A stretch of 64,000 nt of DNA from Serratia liquefaciens. Lineage in GTDB: Bacteria; Pseudomonadota; Gammaproteobacteria; Enterobacterales; Enterobacteriaceae. Positions 23,763 to 42,946 of this stretch are shown piece after piece; positions within the stretch are counted from its first letter, which is position 1; every line of letters begins with the position of its first letter. The stretch is from contig NZ_CP088930.1 of assembly GCF_027594825.1 (NCBI RefSeq), positions 2,479,019 through 2,543,018 of the forward strand, in the 5' to 3' direction. Below the pieces are notes generated by a model that had not been told where the DNA came from, did no database searches, and saw only the letters and a list, made by a program, of their open reading frames with translations. The position numbers and the translations under genes were made by a program.

Positions 23763-25052
23763 ATGAAAAACAACTACAATCTCCGAAGCATCGCAGCCAA
23801 AGCCATCGGCCAGGTGCTGGATCAGGGCCAGTCTCTCAGTACTGTCTTACCGCCACTGCAAAAATCCATTTCTGACAAAGACCGCGCTCTGCTGCAGGAG
23901 TTATGCTTCGGCACCCTGCGCGTGCTGCCACAGTTGGAATGGTGTATTCAGCAATTGATGGCCAAGCCAATGACCGGCAAACAGCGCACGCTGCACTATC
24001 TGCTGATGGTCGGCCTGTACCAACTTCTGTATACCCGCATCCCTGCTCATGCAGTGCTGGCAGAAACGGTAGAAGGCGCCGTCGCGCTGAAACGGCCGCA
24101 GCTTAAAGGGCTGATCAACGGCGTATTGCGCCAGTTCCAACGACAGCAGGAAGAATTGCTGCAACGCGCCGCCAATAATGACAGCCGCTATCTGCATCCA
24201 AGCTGGCTTTTGAAGCGTATCCAGCAAGCCTACCCCGCGCAGTGGGAACAAATCGTCGATGCCAATAATCAGAAACCACCGATGTGGCTGCGTGTCAGCC
24301 GACTTCATCACACCCGTGAAGATTATTTGCAGCTGATGGCGCAGGCGGGTATTGCCGCCGAACCCCATACCGAATATCGCGATGCAATACGCCTGCTGGC
24401 GCCATGCGCCGTTACCGACCTGCCGGGGTTTGCCGACGGCTGGGTTACCGTGCAGGATGCTTCTGCCCAGGGCTGCGTCGATCTCCTGGATCCACAGGAT
24501 GGAGAACAGATCCTCGATCTGTGTGCGGCTCCCGGTGGTAAAACTACCCATATTCTGGAAGCTGCACCCAAAGCTCATGTGATGGCGGTCGATATCGATG
24601 AACAACGTCTGAGCCGGGTCAAAGAAAACCTGCACCGCCTGCGTTTGCACGCCGAAGTGAAGCAAGGTGATGGTCGCACACCGCAAGACTGGTGTGGCGA
24701 TAAGCAGTTCGACCGCATTTTGCTGGATGCTCCATGCTCCGCCACCGGTGTGATCCGCCGCCATCCGGACATCAAATGGTTGCGTCGTGACAGTGATATC
24801 GCTGAGCTGGCCGCGCTACAGGCCGAGATTATCGAAGCCATTTGGCCACGACTCAAAAAGGGCGGCGTGATGGTATACGCTACCTGCTCAATTTTGCCGG
24901 CAGAGAACGCTGAGCAGATTACCGCCTTCCTCCAGCGCCATCCAGAAGCCCGTCTGGTTGAAACCGGCGATGAACAGCAGCCTGGCCGACAGAATCTTCC
25001 CCATCCAGAGGATGGAGATGGCTTCTTTTACGCTAAGCTGATTAAAATGTAG
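23763..25052 (+). CDS. rsmB: 16S rRNA m5C967 methyltransferase
   Basis: Methylates C967 of 16S rRNA using S-adenosylmethionine. The 429-aa protein has an N-terminal NusB-like RNA-binding domain (about residues 1-140) and a C-terminal methyltransferase with [13 protein letters not shown], the active-site region [16 protein letters not shown], and the nucleophile cysteine in [11 protein letters not shown]. Length equals E. coli RsmB. Confidence 0.96.
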   Translation: MKNNYNLRSIAAKAIGQVLDQGQSLSTVLPPLQKSISDKDRALLQELCFGTLRVLPQLEWCIQQLMAKPMTGKQRTLHYLLMVGLYQLLYTRIPAHAVLAETVEGAVALKRPQLKGLINGVLRQFQRQQEELLQRAANNDSRYLHPSWLLKRIQQAYPAQWEQIVDANNQKPPMWLRVSRLHHTREDYLQLMAQAGIAAEPHTEYRDAIRLLAPCAVTDLPGFADGWVTVQDASAQGCVDLLDPQDGEQILDLCAAPGGKTTHILEAAPKAHVMAVDIDEQRLSRVKENLHRLRLHAEVKQGDGRTPQDWCGDKQFDRILLDAPCSATGVIRRHPDIKWLRRDSDIAELAALQAEIIEAIWPRLKKGGVMVYATCSILPAENAEQITAFLQRHPEARLVETGDEQQPGRQNLPHPEDGDGFFYAKLIKM

Positions 25053-25065
25053 CTATTCAGTACTC

Positions 25066-25088
25066 AGGGCGCGGCTGTTGCGCCCTTT
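25066..25088 (+). terminator. Hairpin between rsmB and trkA
   Basis: AGGGCGC (25066-25072), 7-base loop, GCGCCCT (25080-25086), then TTC. The T-run is short, so termination is probably partial. Confidence 0.45.
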
Positions 25089-25129
25089 CAGAAAACCTTC
25101 AGCGGTTTCAGTGTGAAGCAGAGAAGCGA

Positions 25130-26506
25130 ATGAAAATAATTATTCTTGGTGCCGGTCAGGTTGGTGGAACACTGGCGGAAAACCTGGTGGGTGAAAACAA
25201 CGACATTACCGTCGTGGATACCGACTCTGGCCGTCTGCGCCAGTTGCAGGATAAGTTCGACCTGCGGGTTGTTCAGGGCTATGGCTCCCATCCTCGCGTG
25301 CTGCGAGAAGCAGGCGCAGAAGATGCCGATATGCTGGTTGCGGTCACTAACTCTGACGAAACCAACATGATCGCCTGTCAAATCGCTTACTCTCTGTTTA
25401 ATACGCCGAACCGAATCGCCCGTATCCGCGCGCCTGAATATATCCGCGAATCAGAGAAACTGTTTCAGCCTGAAGCGGTGCCCATCGACCACTTGATCTC
25501 GCCTGAACAGCTGGTTATCGATTACATCTATAAATTAATTGAATACCCTGGTGCATTGCAGGTGGTGAACTTTGCAGAAGGCAAAGTCAGCATCGCTGCG
25601 GTAAAAGCCTATTATGGTGGCCCGCTAGTGGGCAATGCCCTGTCTTCCATGCGCGAGCATATGCCGCATATCGATACCCGGGTTGCCGCTATATTCCGTC
25701 AGGATCGGCCGATTCGCCCACAGGGCTCCACCATTATCGAAGCCGGTGACGAGGTGTTCTTTGTTGCCGCTTCACAGCATATCCGTGCAGTAATGAGTGA
25801 GCTGCAACGGCTGGAAAAACCTTATAAACGCATCATGATTGTCGGCGGCGGTAACGTTGGTGCAGGCCTGGCACAGCGGCTGGAGAAATCCTACAACGTG
25901 AAGCTGATCGAACGTAACCAGCAACGCGCCACGGAGCTAGCCGAACAGCTACATGACACCATCGTGTTCTATGGCGATGCCTCTGACCAGGAGTTGTTGG
26001 CAGAAGAACATGTTGATCAGGTGGATGTTTTTATCGCCATTACCAATGATGATGAAGCGAACATTATGTCGGCCATGCTAGCCAAACGCATGGGCGCCAA
26101 AAAGGTGATGGTGCTGATTCAGCGCCGTGCCTATGTTGATCTGGTACAGGGCAGCGTCATCGACATTGCCATTTCCCCTCAGCAAGCCACAATCTCAGCA
26201 TTGCTGGGCCACGTACGTAAAGCAGATATCGTCAGCGTTTCATCGTTGCGGCGCGGCGTGGCAGAAGCTATCGAAGCCATTGCGCACGGTGACGAAAGCA
26301 CGTCAAAAGTGGTTGGCCGCATCGTTGAAGATATTAAATTGCCACCTGGCACCACCATCGGCGCCATTGTGCGCGGCGATGACGTAATTATTGCCAATGG
26401 CAGCAGCAAAATCGAACAGGGCGATCACGTCATTATGTTTATAACCGATAAAAAGTTCGTTCCTGACGTTGAACGTTTGTTCCAGCCAAGCCCATTCTTC
26501 CTGTAG
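25130..26506 (+). CDS. trkA: Trk potassium uptake regulatory subunit TrkA
   Basis: Cytoplasmic NAD-binding subunit that gates the TrkG/TrkH potassium channels. The 458-aa protein is a tandem RCK protein: the first Rossmann motif [13 protein letters not shown] is at residues 7-19 and the second, [15 protein letters not shown], near residue 240. Each is followed by a TrkA-C domain. It is last in the def-fmt-rsmB-trkA group, with mscL 144 bases downstream. Confidence 0.97.
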   Translation: MKIIILGAGQVGGTLAENLVGENNDITVVDTDSGRLRQLQDKFDLRVVQGYGSHPRVLREAGAEDADMLVAVTNSDETNMIACQIAYSLFNTPNRIARIRAPEYIRESEKLFQPEAVPIDHLISPEQLVIDYIYKLIEYPGALQVVNFAEGKVSIAAVKAYYGGPLVGNALSSMREHMPHIDTRVAAIFRQDRPIRPQGSTIIEAGDEVFFVAASQHIRAVMSELQRLEKPYKRIMIVGGGNVGAGLAQRLEKSYNVKLIERNQQRATELAEQLHDTIVFYGDASDQELLAEEHVDQVDVFIAITNDDEANIMSAMLAKRMGAKKVMVLIQRRAYVDLVQGSVIDIAISPQQATISALLGHVRKADIVSVSSLRRGVAEAIEAIAHGDESTSKVVGRIVEDIKLPPGTTIGAIVRGDDVIIANGSSKIEQGDHVIMFITDKKFVPDVERLFQPSPFFL

Positions 26507-26650
26507 AACGAATTAATTGTCCCATGGTCTATAATCAGGTTGATATTCGTTGCCGTGGGTAAGAAGAGATAAAAACTTTTCTCTGCTTATTGTGGCAAAG
26601 GGAAATTGCTTTGTTAAACTTGTGTTATTAATTTCTTTGAGGGGTGTTCT

Positions 26651-27067
26651 ATGAGTATGTTGAAAGAGTTCCGCGAATTTGCCATGCGTGGCAACGTGGT
26701 CGATCTGGCCGTCGGTGTGATTATCGGTGCTGCCTTCGGTAAAATCGTATCTTCATTCGTTGCCGATATCATCATGCCACCGCTGGGTTTACTGATTGGC
26801 GGTGTAGATTTCAAGCAGTTCCACCTGGTATTACGGGAAGCTCAGGGTGCGGTTCCAGCCGTCGTGATGAACTATGGTTCTTTCATTCAGACTGTTTTTG
26901 ATTTCGTTATTGTCGCCTTCGCTATCTTCCTGGCCATTAAATTAATGAACAGAATGCGTCGCAAGCAGGCGGAAGAGCCGGCAGCCCCTCCGGCACCGAC
27001 TGCGGAAGAGAAACTGCTGACTGAAATTCGCGATTTACTGAGCCATCAGCAGCAACCAAAACTGTAA
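26651..27067 (+). CDS. mscL: Large-conductance mechanosensitive channel
   Basis: Homopentameric inner-membrane channel that releases solutes on hypo-osmotic shock. The 138-aa protein has the N-terminal amphipathic helix [18 protein letters not shown], the TM1 glycine-rich gate [15 protein letters not shown], a periplasmic loop, TM2 ([16 protein letters not shown]) and a charged C-terminal helix after a Pro/Ala linker. GAGGGG precedes the ATG at 26651. Confidence 0.97.
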   Translation: MSMLKEFREFAMRGNVVDLAVGVIIGAAFGKIVSSFVADIIMPPLGLLIGGVDFKQFHLVLREAQGAVPAVVMNYGSFIQTVFDFVIVAFAIFLAIKLMNRMRRKQAEEPAAPPAPTAEEKLLTEIRDLLSHQQQPKL

Positions 27068-27090
27068 ATCAGTTAATCCTGCGCTAATAA

Positions 27091-27117
27091 AAAGCCATCT
27101 TAACCAGATGGCTTTTT
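27091..27117. terminator. Bidirectional terminator between mscL and arfA
   Basis: AAAGCCATCT, loop TAACC, AGATGGCTTTTTT: 10-bp stem with T-rich tail on the plus strand and A/T-rich flank for leftward transcripts. It would end mscL mRNA, and any arfA mRNA that passes the internal hairpin. Confidence 0.9.
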
Positions 27118-27124
27118 TAATGCC

Positions 27125-27331
27125 TTAAAACCAGAAGGCCAGTGGTAAATTATCGTTTGATAGTTTGCCACTGGCCTCACAGTTACCGCCTTTTGCGTGT
27201 TTGTCTTTACGCCGGTAGCTGCCTTTCCCTTTGGTATTTTTCTCTACTCTTTGGCGGAACAGCGGATCATGCAACAGTGCCTCAATGGCATTGTCCTGGA
27301 TTTTACCTTTGGTATGTCGGTATTGGGTCAT
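27125..27331 (-). CDS. arfA: Alternative ribosome-rescue factor A
   Basis: Rescues ribosomes stalled on non-stop mRNA by recruiting release factor RF2 when tmRNA fails. The 68-aa reading frame begins [20 protein letters not shown] and carries [19 protein letters not shown], matching E. coli ArfA (72 aa). The last codons (about 52-66) lie inside a large hairpin, so the mRNA is probably cut or ended before the stop. In E. coli this makes full-length ArfA depend on loss of tmRNA activity; the same is inferred here. The C-terminal residues are hydrophobic and diverged, consistent with being normally absent. Confidence 0.93.
   Translation of the reverse strand: MTQYRHTKGKIQDNAIEALLHDPLFRQRVEKNTKGKGSYRRKDKHAKGGNCEASGKLSNDNLPLAFWF
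27136..27177 (-). promoter_or_regulatory. Hairpin inside the arfA reading frame
   Basis: AGGCCAGTGG and CCACTGGCCT form a perfect 10-bp stem (27136-27145 with 27168-27177). In the arfA RNA the stem continues through a C-A mismatch, AAA/UUU, another C-A mismatch and UAUC/GAUA to an AAAC loop. It covers codons 52-66 of arfA and is the counterpart of the E. coli arfA hairpin, which is an RNase III target and terminator. Confidence 0.8.
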
Positions 27332-27415
27332 GGTAATTCACCTTATTTGTCTATGGTTATAAAACGAGAAGATAATACTGCCAGCAGTATAAAAATTAAA
27401 GGGCCGGCAAGCTTG

Positions 27416-27847
27416 TCAGGTGCCTTTTTTCACTTTTTCATCGCTGGCGCCCTGTTCCAGCGCTTCCAGAATCGAACAATAATTGCTAGTATGCGCGCTT
27501 CCACAACAGGCATCACTAAGGCGCTTTAGCGACTCACGCATCCGCGTTAATTCCTTAAGCTTGTTCTCCACTTCGCTCAGACGCGCATCAACGATCGACT
27601 TCGATTCCTGGCAGGTATGATGCTCAGGATCCACACGGATAGACAGCAGTTCGGCAATGGTTTCCAACGTAAAACCTAGCTGTTTGGCATAACGGATAAA
27701 ACGTAACCGCTGCAGGTCCTGGTCGCTGTACAAGCGATACCCGCCTTCGGTACGAATGTTATGATCCATCATTCCCTGCTTTTCATAGTAGCGCACGGTA
27801 TCCGGCGTTACGTCGGCAAGTTTTGCCAGTTGCCCAATCTTAAACAT
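27416..27847 (-). CDS. zntR: Zinc-responsive MerR-family activator ZntR
   Basis: Activates the zinc exporter gene zntA (not in this window) when Zn(II) binds. The 143-aa protein has the MerR helix-turn-helix at the N-terminus (IGQLAKLADVTPDTVRYYEKQ), a dimerisation helix, and the metal site Cys79 (HHTCQES), Cys114-Cys115 and His119 (DACCGSAH), and Cys124. The ATG at 27847 overlaps the yhdN stop by one base; a GTG one codon upstream is less likely. Confidence 0.96.
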   Translation of the reverse strand: MFKIGQLAKLADVTPDTVRYYEKQGMMDHNIRTEGGYRLYSDQDLQRLRFIRYAKQLGFTLETIAELLSIRVDPEHHTCQESKSIVDARLSEVENKLKELTRMRESLKRLSDACCGSAHTSNYCSILEALEQGASDEKVKKGT

Positions 27848-28221
27848 CACTCATCCTCCGGTGAAAATTTGCCGCCCAATGCTCTCTGATATTCGCCGTG
27901 TAAAAAATCGGTGCTCATTCCAGCCTGACGAAGACGGTGCTCCAACAGGGCCATTCGCTTGCCAAGTTCGGCATAGTCTGGATGTTCGCTATCAATTCCC
28001 TGCAACAAACGGGCAATACTTAAAGCCTCTTTACGATCTTCGAGCTCGGCAGGTAGATAGCCGGCATTTTTTAGCAGGCGAAAACCTGTTCGCAATTCTG
28101 CGGGCACGGCACTATCATCATCCAACTCCAGTGGCTGTCCCTGGCCGGGCAAGTTATCCAACTCACCTTTCGCCTGCGCATCAAGAATATGGCGCTCCGC
28201 CCACTGATCAAGTAGCCACAT
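27847..28221 (-). CDS. yhdN: DUF1992 (DnaJ-related) family protein
   Basis: A 124-aa protein homologous to E. coli YhdN, with MWLLDQWAERHI at the start, NLPGQGQPLELDDDS, and LRQAGMSTDFLHGEY near the end. The function is unknown. The ATG at 28221 is chosen from family alignment; upstream in-frame codons (to 28236) add residues not in the family. It is coupled to zntR by a one-base stop/start overlap, as next neighbour rather than as a proven partner. Confidence 0.88.
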   Translation of the reverse strand: MWLLDQWAERHILDAQAKGELDNLPGQGQPLELDDDSAVPAELRTGFRLLKNAGYLPAELEDRKEALSIARLLQGIDSEHPDYAELGKRMALLEHRLRQAGMSTDFLHGEYQRALGGKFSPEDE

Positions 28222-28324
28222 AACATACTCTCTCAACTGACCTGATGAATAGCGTTAGCATAGCGGATAGGAAGGGGGATCTTAAGCCGGGCGGGGAAAG
28301 AACGCACGTTTGGCTGATTATGGA

Positions 28325-28358
28325 CGTAAAAAAACCGGGCAAGCCCGGTTTTTTTACG
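28325..28358. terminator. Terminator of the alpha operon
   Basis: A perfect 16-bp palindromic stem, with CCGGGC/GCCCGG core and seven A/T pairs on each side and AA as loop. It lies 10 bases after the rplQ stop and has T-runs in both directions. Confidence 0.95.
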
Positions 28359-28368
28359 CGTCCACAGA

Positions 28369-28782
<414 letters not shown>

Positions 28783-28798
28783 TTAACCTGTGATCCGG

Positions 28799-29788
28799 TT
28801 ACTCGTCAGCAATGCTTGCCGGTGGCCAATTTTCCAGGCGCATGCCCAGAGAAAGTCCACGGGAGGCCAGCACGTCTTTAATCTCAGTAAGAGATTTTTT
28901 ACCCAGGTTCGGCGTTTTCAGCAACTCAACCTCGGTACGCTGTACCAGATCACCGATGTAGTGGATAGCTTCTGCCTTGAGGCAGTTAGCAGAGCGGACA
29001 GTCAATTCCAGATCGTCAACAGGGCGCAGCAGGATCGGATCGAACTCTGGTTTTTCTTCTTTAACTTCCGGTTGACGTACATCACGCAAGTCAACGAAGG
29101 CTTCAAGTTGTTCGGCCAGGATGGTTGCCGCACGGCGGATCGCCTCTTCAGGATCGATCGTGCCATTGGTTTCCATTTCGATTACCAGCTTGTCCAGGTC
29201 AGTACGCTGTTCTACACGCGCTGCTTCAACATTGTAGGCAATACGCTCTACAGGGCTATAGCATGCGTCAACCAACAGACGACCGATCGGGCGCTCATCT
29301 TCTTCCGAATGAATTCGGGCAGAAGCCGGCACATAACCACGACCACGTTGAACTTTGATACGCATGCTGATAGCAGCGTTTTCATCGGTCAGGTGGCAGA
29401 TCACGTGCTGAGGCTTGACGATTTCGACATCACCATCATGGGTAATGTCGGCAGCGGTCACAGGGCCAATGCCAGATTTATTCAGGGTAAGAATAACTTC
29501 ATCTTTGCCTTGAACTCTCACCGCCAGCCCTTTCAGGTTGAGCAGGATCTCCAGGATATCTTCCTGTACGCCTTCTTTGGTGCTGTACTCGTGCAGTACA
29601 CCATCAATCTCAACCTCGGTCACCGCGCAACCCGGCATAGATGAAAGCAGAATACGGCGCAGTGCGTTGCCAAGAGTATGGCCAAAGCCACGCTCTAAAG
29701 GCTCAAGGGTCACCTTGGCGTGCGTCGAACTGACTTGCTCGATATCTACCAGGCGCGGTTTTAGAAACTCTGTCACAGAACCCTGCAT
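28799..29788 (-). CDS. rpoA: RNA polymerase alpha subunit
   Basis: Scaffold for RNA polymerase assembly and contact for UP elements and activators. The 329-aa protein has the N-terminal dimerisation domain (starting [29 protein letters not shown] is the dimer region), an acidic linker ([12 protein letters not shown]) and the DNA-binding C-terminal domain with the UP-contact residues in RSANCLKAE and [12 protein letters not shown]. It is embedded between rpsD and rplQ. Confidence 0.99.
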
Positions 29789-29813
29789 TGTGTCCTCTCT
29801 TTGGTACTAAGCC

Positions 29814-30452
<639 letters not shown>

Positions 30453-30464
30453 CTAAAAGCAGCG

Positions 30465-30857
<393 letters not shown>

Positions 30858-30870
30858 TCAATCACCCTGA

Positions 30871-31227
30871 TTATTTCTTGATCGGTTTACGCGGACCCTT
30901 ACGGGTACGTGCGTTGGTCTTCGTACGCTGACCGCGAACTGGCAGACCACGACGATGACGCAAACCACGGTATGTACCAAGATCCATCAGACGCTTGATG
31001 CTCAGGGTAACTTCACGACGCAAATCACCTTCTACAGTGAATTTGGCGACTGCTTCACGCAGCTGTTCAATTTGCTCTTCAGACAGCTCACTGATCTTAA
31101 CATGTTCAGCAATACCCGTAGACGCACAGATAGACTGTGAGCGGGTTTTACCGATTCCGAAGATCGACGTTAAGGCGATTACGGTATGTTTATGATCAGG
31201 AATGTTAATGCCTGCTATACGGGCCAC
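30871..31227 (-). CDS. rpsM: 30S ribosomal protein S13
   Basis: Head protein of the small subunit contacting the P-site tRNA and 50S bridges. It is 118 aa, starting [19 protein letters not shown] and ending [12 protein letters not shown]. The start is GTG, as in E. coli, with AGGAG upstream inside the S4-regulated pseudoknot. First gene of the alpha operon. Confidence 0.98.
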   Translation of the reverse strand: MARIAGINIPDHKHTVIALTSIFGIGKTRSQSICASTGIAEHVKISELSEEQIEQLREAVAKFTVEGDLRREVTLSIKRLMDLGTYRGLRHRRGLPVRGQRTKTNARTRKGPRKPIKK

Positions 31228-31305
31228 TATGCACTCCTACTATTTTATACGGCAACACCATTCTGAAAAGCCCGTTTTCAGGATACTCAAATAATGTTGC
31301 AGCTA
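31210..31305 (-). promoter_or_regulatory. Alpha-operon leader with S4-binding pseudoknot
   Basis: The sequence before and over the rpsM start contains GAGTATCCTGAAAACGGGC, then TTTTCAG, then TAGTAGGAGTGCATAGTGG. These elements are shared with the E. coli alpha-operon ribosome binding site, which folds into a nested pseudoknot bound by S4. Boundaries are approximate; the folding is inferred from conservation. Confidence 0.75.
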
Positions 31306-31319
31306 CATACAAAAGATTG

Positions 31320-31338
31320 GCTGGCTAATCTAGCCAGC
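31320..31338 (-). terminator. Hairpin between spc and alpha operons
   Basis: GCTGGCTA, loop of 3, TAGCCAGC (8-bp perfect stem); read leftward it is followed by CAATCTTTTG. It lies in the 146-base rpmJ-rpsM gap and resembles the E. coli sequence at the same place. Probably a partial terminator. Confidence 0.55.
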
Positions 31339-31373
31339 TCAACCCAACTTTGCAAGAAAAATATGCGAGATAA

Positions 31374-31523
<150 letters not shown>

Positions 31524-32855
31524 TTAGCGGTTATAGCCTTTCAGGTTTGCTTTCTTCAATGCAGACTCGTACTGACTTGACATCATCAGAGTTTGCACTT
31601 GAGCCATAAAGTCCATGATGACGACAACCACGATCAGTAGCGAGGTACCACCAAAGTAGAATGGTACTTTCATTGCATCACGCATGAACTCCGGGATCAG
31701 GCAGATGAAAGTAATGTACATCGCGCCCACCAGGGTTAAACGCGTCATTACTTTATCGATGTACTTCGCCGTTTGCTCTCCCGGACGAATTCCTGGTACG
31801 AAGGCACCGGACTTCTTCAGGTTATCTGCTGTCTCACGCGGGTTGAAAACCAACGCCGTGTAAAAGAAACAGAAGAAGATGATTGCAGACGCATAGAGTA
31901 ACACATAAAGCGGTTGCCCTGGCTGCAAATACAGCGAAATCGTTGTCAGCCAGTTCCAACCGGTACCGCCCCCAAACCATGATGCAATCGTGGCCGGGAA
32001 CAGAATAATGCTGGAAGCGAAGATTGCCGGGATTACCCCTGCCATGTTCACTTTCAACGGTAAGTGTGTGCTCTGTGCTGCATAAACACGACGACCTTGT
32101 TGACGCTTCGCATAGTTAACGACAATACGACGTTGACCACGCTCGATGAAAACAACGAAGAAGGTTACTGCAAACACTAATACTGCAACCAACAGCAACA
32201 GGAGGAAGTGCAGGTCGCCTTGCCGGGCTTGCTCAATAGTATGTGCCACTGCCGGCGGAAGTCCCGCTACAATACCTGCGAAGATAATGATCGAGATACC
32301 GTTGCCGATACCGCGCTCAGTAATCTGCTCGCCCAGCCACATCAGGAACATTGTCCCGGTCACCAGACTCACTACAGCAGTAAAGTAGAATGCAAAGCCT
32401 GGGTTTAACACCAGACCCTGCATACCAGGCATATTCGGCAGACCGGTAGCAATACCGATCGACTGGAATATGGCCAACACCAGCGTACCGTAGCGGGTGT
32501 ACTGGCTAATCTTGCGACGGCCAGCCTCCCCTTCTTTCTTAATTTCTGCTAGCGCTGGATGAACCACCGTTAACAGCTGGATAATGATCGATGCCGAAAT
32601 ATACGGCATGATCCCCAGGGCAAAGATAGAAGCACGGCTGAGGGCACCACCAGAGAACATGTTAAACATTTCAATGATAGTGCCTCTCTGCTGCTCAAGC
32701 AATTTGGCAAGCACAGTGGCATCGATACCAGGAATCGGAATAAAAGAGCCGATACGGAAGACAATCAGCGCGCCGATGACAAACAAAAGTCTGCGCTTCA
32801 GCTCGCCGAGCCCGCCTTTAGCACTTTGAAAATCTAATCCTGGTTGCTTAGCCAT
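31524..32855 (-). CDS. secY: Protein translocase subunit SecY
   Basis: Channel-forming subunit of the SecYEG translocon in the inner membrane. The 443-aa protein has ten predicted transmembrane segments, the plug/TM2 region near [19 protein letters not shown], and the cytoplasmic loop [19 protein letters not shown] used by SecA and ribosomes. It lies 7 bases after rplO. Confidence 0.98.
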   Translation of the reverse strand: MAKQPGLDFQSAKGGLGELKRRLLFVIGALIVFRIGSFIPIPGIDATVLAKLLEQQRGTIIEMFNMFSGGALSRASIFALGIMPYISASIIIQLLTVVHPALAEIKKEGEAGRRKISQYTRYGTLVLAIFQSIGIATGLPNMPGMQGLVLNPGFAFYFTAVVSLVTGTMFLMWLGEQITERGIGNGISIIIFAGIVAGLPPAVAHTIEQARQGDLHFLLLLLVAVLVFAVTFFVVFIERGQRRIVVNYAKRQQGRRVYAAQSTHLPLKVNMAGVIPAIFASSIILFPATIASWFGGGTGWNWLTTISLYLQPGQPLYVLLYASAIIFFCFFYTALVFNPRETADNLKKSGAFVPGIRPGEQTAKYIDKVMTRLTLVGAMYITFICLIPEFMRDAMKVPFYFGGTSLLIVVVVIMDFMAQVQTLMMSSQYESALKKANLKGYNR

Positions 32856-32862
32856 CTGCTAC

Positions 32863-33297
32863 TTATTCCTCAATTTTACCGCCAGCAGCTTCGATAGCAG
32901 CACGAGCGCCTTTGGTGACACGCAGACCACGCAGGGTAACCGGACGAGCGATTTCGCCAGAAAGCATAACTTTCGCGAATTCGATCTGGGTACCAACAAC
33001 GTTAGCGGCTTTCAGCGTGTTCAGGTCGATTACGTCGCCTTCAACAAGAGCCAGTTCAGACAGACGAACTTCTGCCGTGATCATAGCTTTGCGAGAGGTG
33101 AAGCCGAATTTCGGCAAACGACGATATAAAGGCATCTGACCACCTTCAAAACCACGACGTACGCCACCGCCAGAACGTGAGTTCTGACCTTTGTGACCAC
33201 GACCAGCGGTTTTACCCAGGCCAGAACCAATACCACGACCTACACGCTTAGGCGCATGCTTGGCACCTTCAGCCGGAGACAGAGTATTTAAACGCAT
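32863..33297 (-). CDS. rplO: 50S ribosomal protein L15
   Basis: Large-subunit assembly protein. It is 144 aa, with the Gly/Arg-rich N-terminal extension [20 protein letters not shown] that threads into 23S rRNA and a globular C-terminal part. It is 3 bases from rpmD and 7 from secY. Confidence 0.98.
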   Translation of the reverse strand: MRLNTLSPAEGAKHAPKRVGRGIGSGLGKTAGRGHKGQNSRSGGGVRRGFEGGQMPLYRRLPKFGFTSRKAMITAEVRLSELALVEGDVIDLNTLKAANVVGTQIEFAKVMLSGEIARPVTLRGLRVTKGARAAIEAAGGKIEE

Positions 33298-33300
33298 CTG

Positions 33301-33480
33301 TTACTCCTCAACCTTAACCATGTAGGAAACCAAGTTGACCATACCACGTACAGCAGGAGTATCCTCACGCTCTACAGTATGACCAATACGACGCAGACCT
33401 AAACCGATCAGGGTTGCCTTATGCTTTGGCAAACGGCCGATGCTGCTTTTTGTTTGAGTTACTTTAATAGTCTTTGCCAT
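33301..33480 (-). CDS. rpmD: 50S ribosomal protein L30
   Basis: A 59-aa large-subunit protein. The minus strand encodes [20 protein letters not shown] and ends [13 protein letters not shown]; it is collinear with E. coli L30 (59 aa). It lies between rpsE (2 bases) and rplO (3 bases). Confidence 0.97.
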
Positions 33481-33482
33481 GG

Positions 33483-34363
<881 letters not shown>

Positions 34364-34897
34364 TTACTTCTTCTTAGCCTCTTTGGTACGCACGACTTCG
34401 TCGGCGTAACGGACACCCTTGCCTTTGTAAGGCTCAGGACGGCGGTAGGCACGCAGATCTGCAGCAACCTGGCCAATAACTTGTTTATCAGCGCCTTTCA
34501 GCACGATTTCAGTTTGGCTTGGGCATTCAGCAGTAATACCTGCTGGCAGCTGGTGATCGACCGGGTGAGAGAAGCCTAAGGCTAAATTCACCACGTTGCC
34601 TTTAACAGCAGCACGATAACCAACACCTACCAGTTGAAGCTTCTTGGTGAAGCCTTCGGTAACACCAACTACCATTGCGTTCAGCAGAGCGCGCGTAGTA
34701 CCCGCTTGGGCCCAGGCGTTAGCAAAACCTTCGCGCGGGGCGAAAGTCAGTGCGTTAGCTTCTTGCTTCACTTCAACGGCGTTGTGGACAGTACGAGTCA
34801 GCTCGCCGTTCTTACCCTTAATCGAAATAACCTGACCGTTGAGTTTTACCTCTACGCCGGCAGGAATGACGACGGGTGCTTTTGCAACACGAGACAT
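34364..34897 (-). CDS. rplF: 50S ribosomal protein L6
   Basis: Protein near the factor-binding site of the large subunit. It is 177 aa, with two L6 repeats and the signature [11 protein letters not shown] near the C-terminus. It is 14 bases after rpsH. Confidence 0.98.
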   Translation of the reverse strand: MSRVAKAPVVIPAGVEVKLNGQVISIKGKNGELTRTVHNAVEVKQEANALTFAPREGFANAWAQAGTTRALLNAMVVGVTEGFTKKLQLVGVGYRAAVKGNVVNLALGFSHPVDHQLPAGITAECPSQTEIVLKGADKQVIGQVAADLRAYRRPEPYKGKGVRYADEVVRTKEAKKK

Positions 34898-34911
34898 TCT
34901 TTCCTCCCGAA

Positions 34912-35310
<399 letters not shown>

Positions 35311-35334
35311 TTACTCCCGTGATTCAATTGGTAA

Positions 35335-35640
35335 TTACCAGCTAGCCTTTTTCAAGCCTGGTACTTCACCGCGCATAGCGGCTTCACGTAACTTGATACG
35401 GCTCAACCCGAATTTGCCCACATAACCATGTGGACGGCCAGTTTGGCGGCAGCGTTTACGCTGACGAGACGGGCTGGAATCACGCGGCAGAGTTTGCAGC
35501 TTGAGAACAGCATCCCAACGATCTTCGTCGGAAGAGTTCACACCAGAAATGATAGCTTTCAGTTCCTCGCGTTTAGCGCGGTACTTTTCAGCCAGTTTCA
35601 CGCGAACGACTTCGCGTGCTTTCATTGATTGCTTAGCCAT
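35335..35640 (-). CDS. rpsN: 30S ribosomal protein S14
   Basis: Small-subunit head protein. It is 101 aa, starting [20 protein letters not shown] and ending [11 protein letters not shown]. It is the long, zinc-independent form, with only one cysteine in [13 protein letters not shown]. The same frame is open upstream into rplE, but the ATG at 35640 gives the family length and N-terminus. Confidence 0.97.
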   Translation of the reverse strand: MAKQSMKAREVVRVKLAEKYRAKREELKAIISGVNSSDEDRWDAVLKLQTLPRDSSPSRQRKRCRQTGRPHGYVGKFGLSRIKLREAAMRGEVPGLKKASW

Positions 35641-35653
35641 CAGTAACCCTGCC

Positions 35654-36916
<1,263 letters not shown>

Positions 36917-36984
36917 CTAATGTCAACTACAACTTTAGGACCTATTACTAGATCGTTGAAAAGCCCCATAACTGAGGGCGCAGC

Positions 36985-36993
36985 ATTATAACA
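36985..36993 (-). promoter_or_regulatory. spc operon promoter (extended -10)
   Basis: Minus strand TGTTATAAT: a perfect TATAAT (36985-36990) with an upstream TG. The context, GGAAGCGGTGTTATAATGC and then GCGCCCTC, resembles E. coli Pspc. No strong -35 is visible. Confidence 0.75.
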
Positions 36994-37020
36994 CCGCTTC
37001 CAGAGTATGGGTAGAAAAAA

Positions 37021-37047
37021 TAAACGGCTCATTTTCTGAGCCGTTTA
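37021..37047 (-). terminator. Terminator at the end of the S10 operon
   Basis: TAAACGGCTCA, loop TTTTC, TGAGCCGTTTA (11-bp stem). On the minus strand it is followed by TTTTTTC. It lies 22 bases past the rpsQ stop and just upstream of the spc promoter. Confidence 0.9.
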
Positions 37048-37069
37048 TAAGTTAGAGCCAGCTACTCTA

Positions 37070-38996
<1,927 letters not shown>

Positions 38997-39001
38997 CTAC
39001 C

Positions 39002-39283
<282 letters not shown>

Positions 39284-39294
39284 TTATCCTCTAA

Positions 39295-41694
<2,400 letters not shown>

Positions 41695-41714
41695 TCAATC
41701 GCTCAATGACCTGA

Positions 41715-42203
<489 letters not shown>

Positions 42204-42209
42204 CCGCGC

Positions 42210-42237
42210 ATTATACGCAAAACAGAGCGAGAAGCAA
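42210..42237 (-). promoter_or_regulatory. S10 operon promoter
   Basis: Minus strand TTGCTT (42232-42237), 16-base spacer, perfect TATAAT (42210-42215), followed by GCGCGGG, a GC-rich discriminator fitting stringent control. Confidence 0.85.
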
Positions 42238-42407
42238 GGCGCAGATGGAAATATGCTCAGGATATCGGCATTTTTTACCGGAGGGTGGCTAACGGGTGAA
42301 AACCGAGGGGGAAATCATCAGGATCAGGGCAAGGCTTTGTCGCTGCTCCCCTGCCCTGCCGGAGAAACTCATGCCGGCAGAGGAACATCGTTATTCAAGT
42401 GGGTAAA

Positions 42408-42872
42408 CTACAACTGAGCTTGCGCGTAGTTCTGGATACCCAGACGCGCGATCAAATCCAGCTCGGTTTCCAGCCAGTCGATATGCTCTTCTTCATCCGC
42501 GAGAATTTCAATCATCAAGTCGCGGCTGACATAGTCATGGATAGAATCGGCATAGGCGATACCCTCACGCAGATTCTTGGCACCGTCCAATTCCAGAGCC
42601 AGATCCGAACGCAGCATTTCTTCGATATCTTCGCCAATGTTCAGCTTGCCGAGATCCTGCAAATTCGGCAGGCCTTCCAGAAATAGGATACGCTCGATGT
42701 AACGATCGGCATGCTTCATTTCGTCGATCGACTCGTGGTATTCCTTCTCATTGAGACGAGTCAGCCCCCAGTTTTTGAACATTCGGGCGTGCAGGAAATA
42801 TTGATTGATGGCAACCAGCTCGTTCCCGAGCAGTTTGTTGAGGTGAGCAATGATCTTTTTATCGCCTTTCAT
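42408..42872 (-). CDS. bfr: Bacterioferritin
   Basis: 24-subunit iron-storage shell with haem at subunit interfaces. The 154-aa protein has ferroxidase ligands Glu18 ([11 protein letters not shown]), Glu51 and His54 with haem ligand Met52 (DEMKHAD), and a second pair in [11 protein letters not shown]. The ATG at 42872 follows AGGAGG; an upstream extension to 42920 lacks family similarity. It is a few residues shorter than E. coli Bfr at the C-terminus. It is preceded by bfd, which releases its iron. Confidence 0.97.
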   Translation of the reverse strand: MKGDKKIIAHLNKLLGNELVAINQYFLHARMFKNWGLTRLNEKEYHESIDEMKHADRYIERILFLEGLPNLQDLGKLNIGEDIEEMLRSDLALELDGAKNLREGIAYADSIHDYVSRDLMIEILADEEEHIDWLETELDLIARLGIQNYAQAQL

Positions 42873-42946
42873 AGGTAAATCCTCCTGGCCAGTTCTAAAA
42901 GTGTAGAAGCTGTAAGCCAAGAGTCAAAAAATAACCTTACCTTTAG

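Noticed and set aside
28790..29644. A 284-codon plus-strand frame opposite rpoA
   Set aside because: Antisense to rpoA; low-complexity product with no domain.
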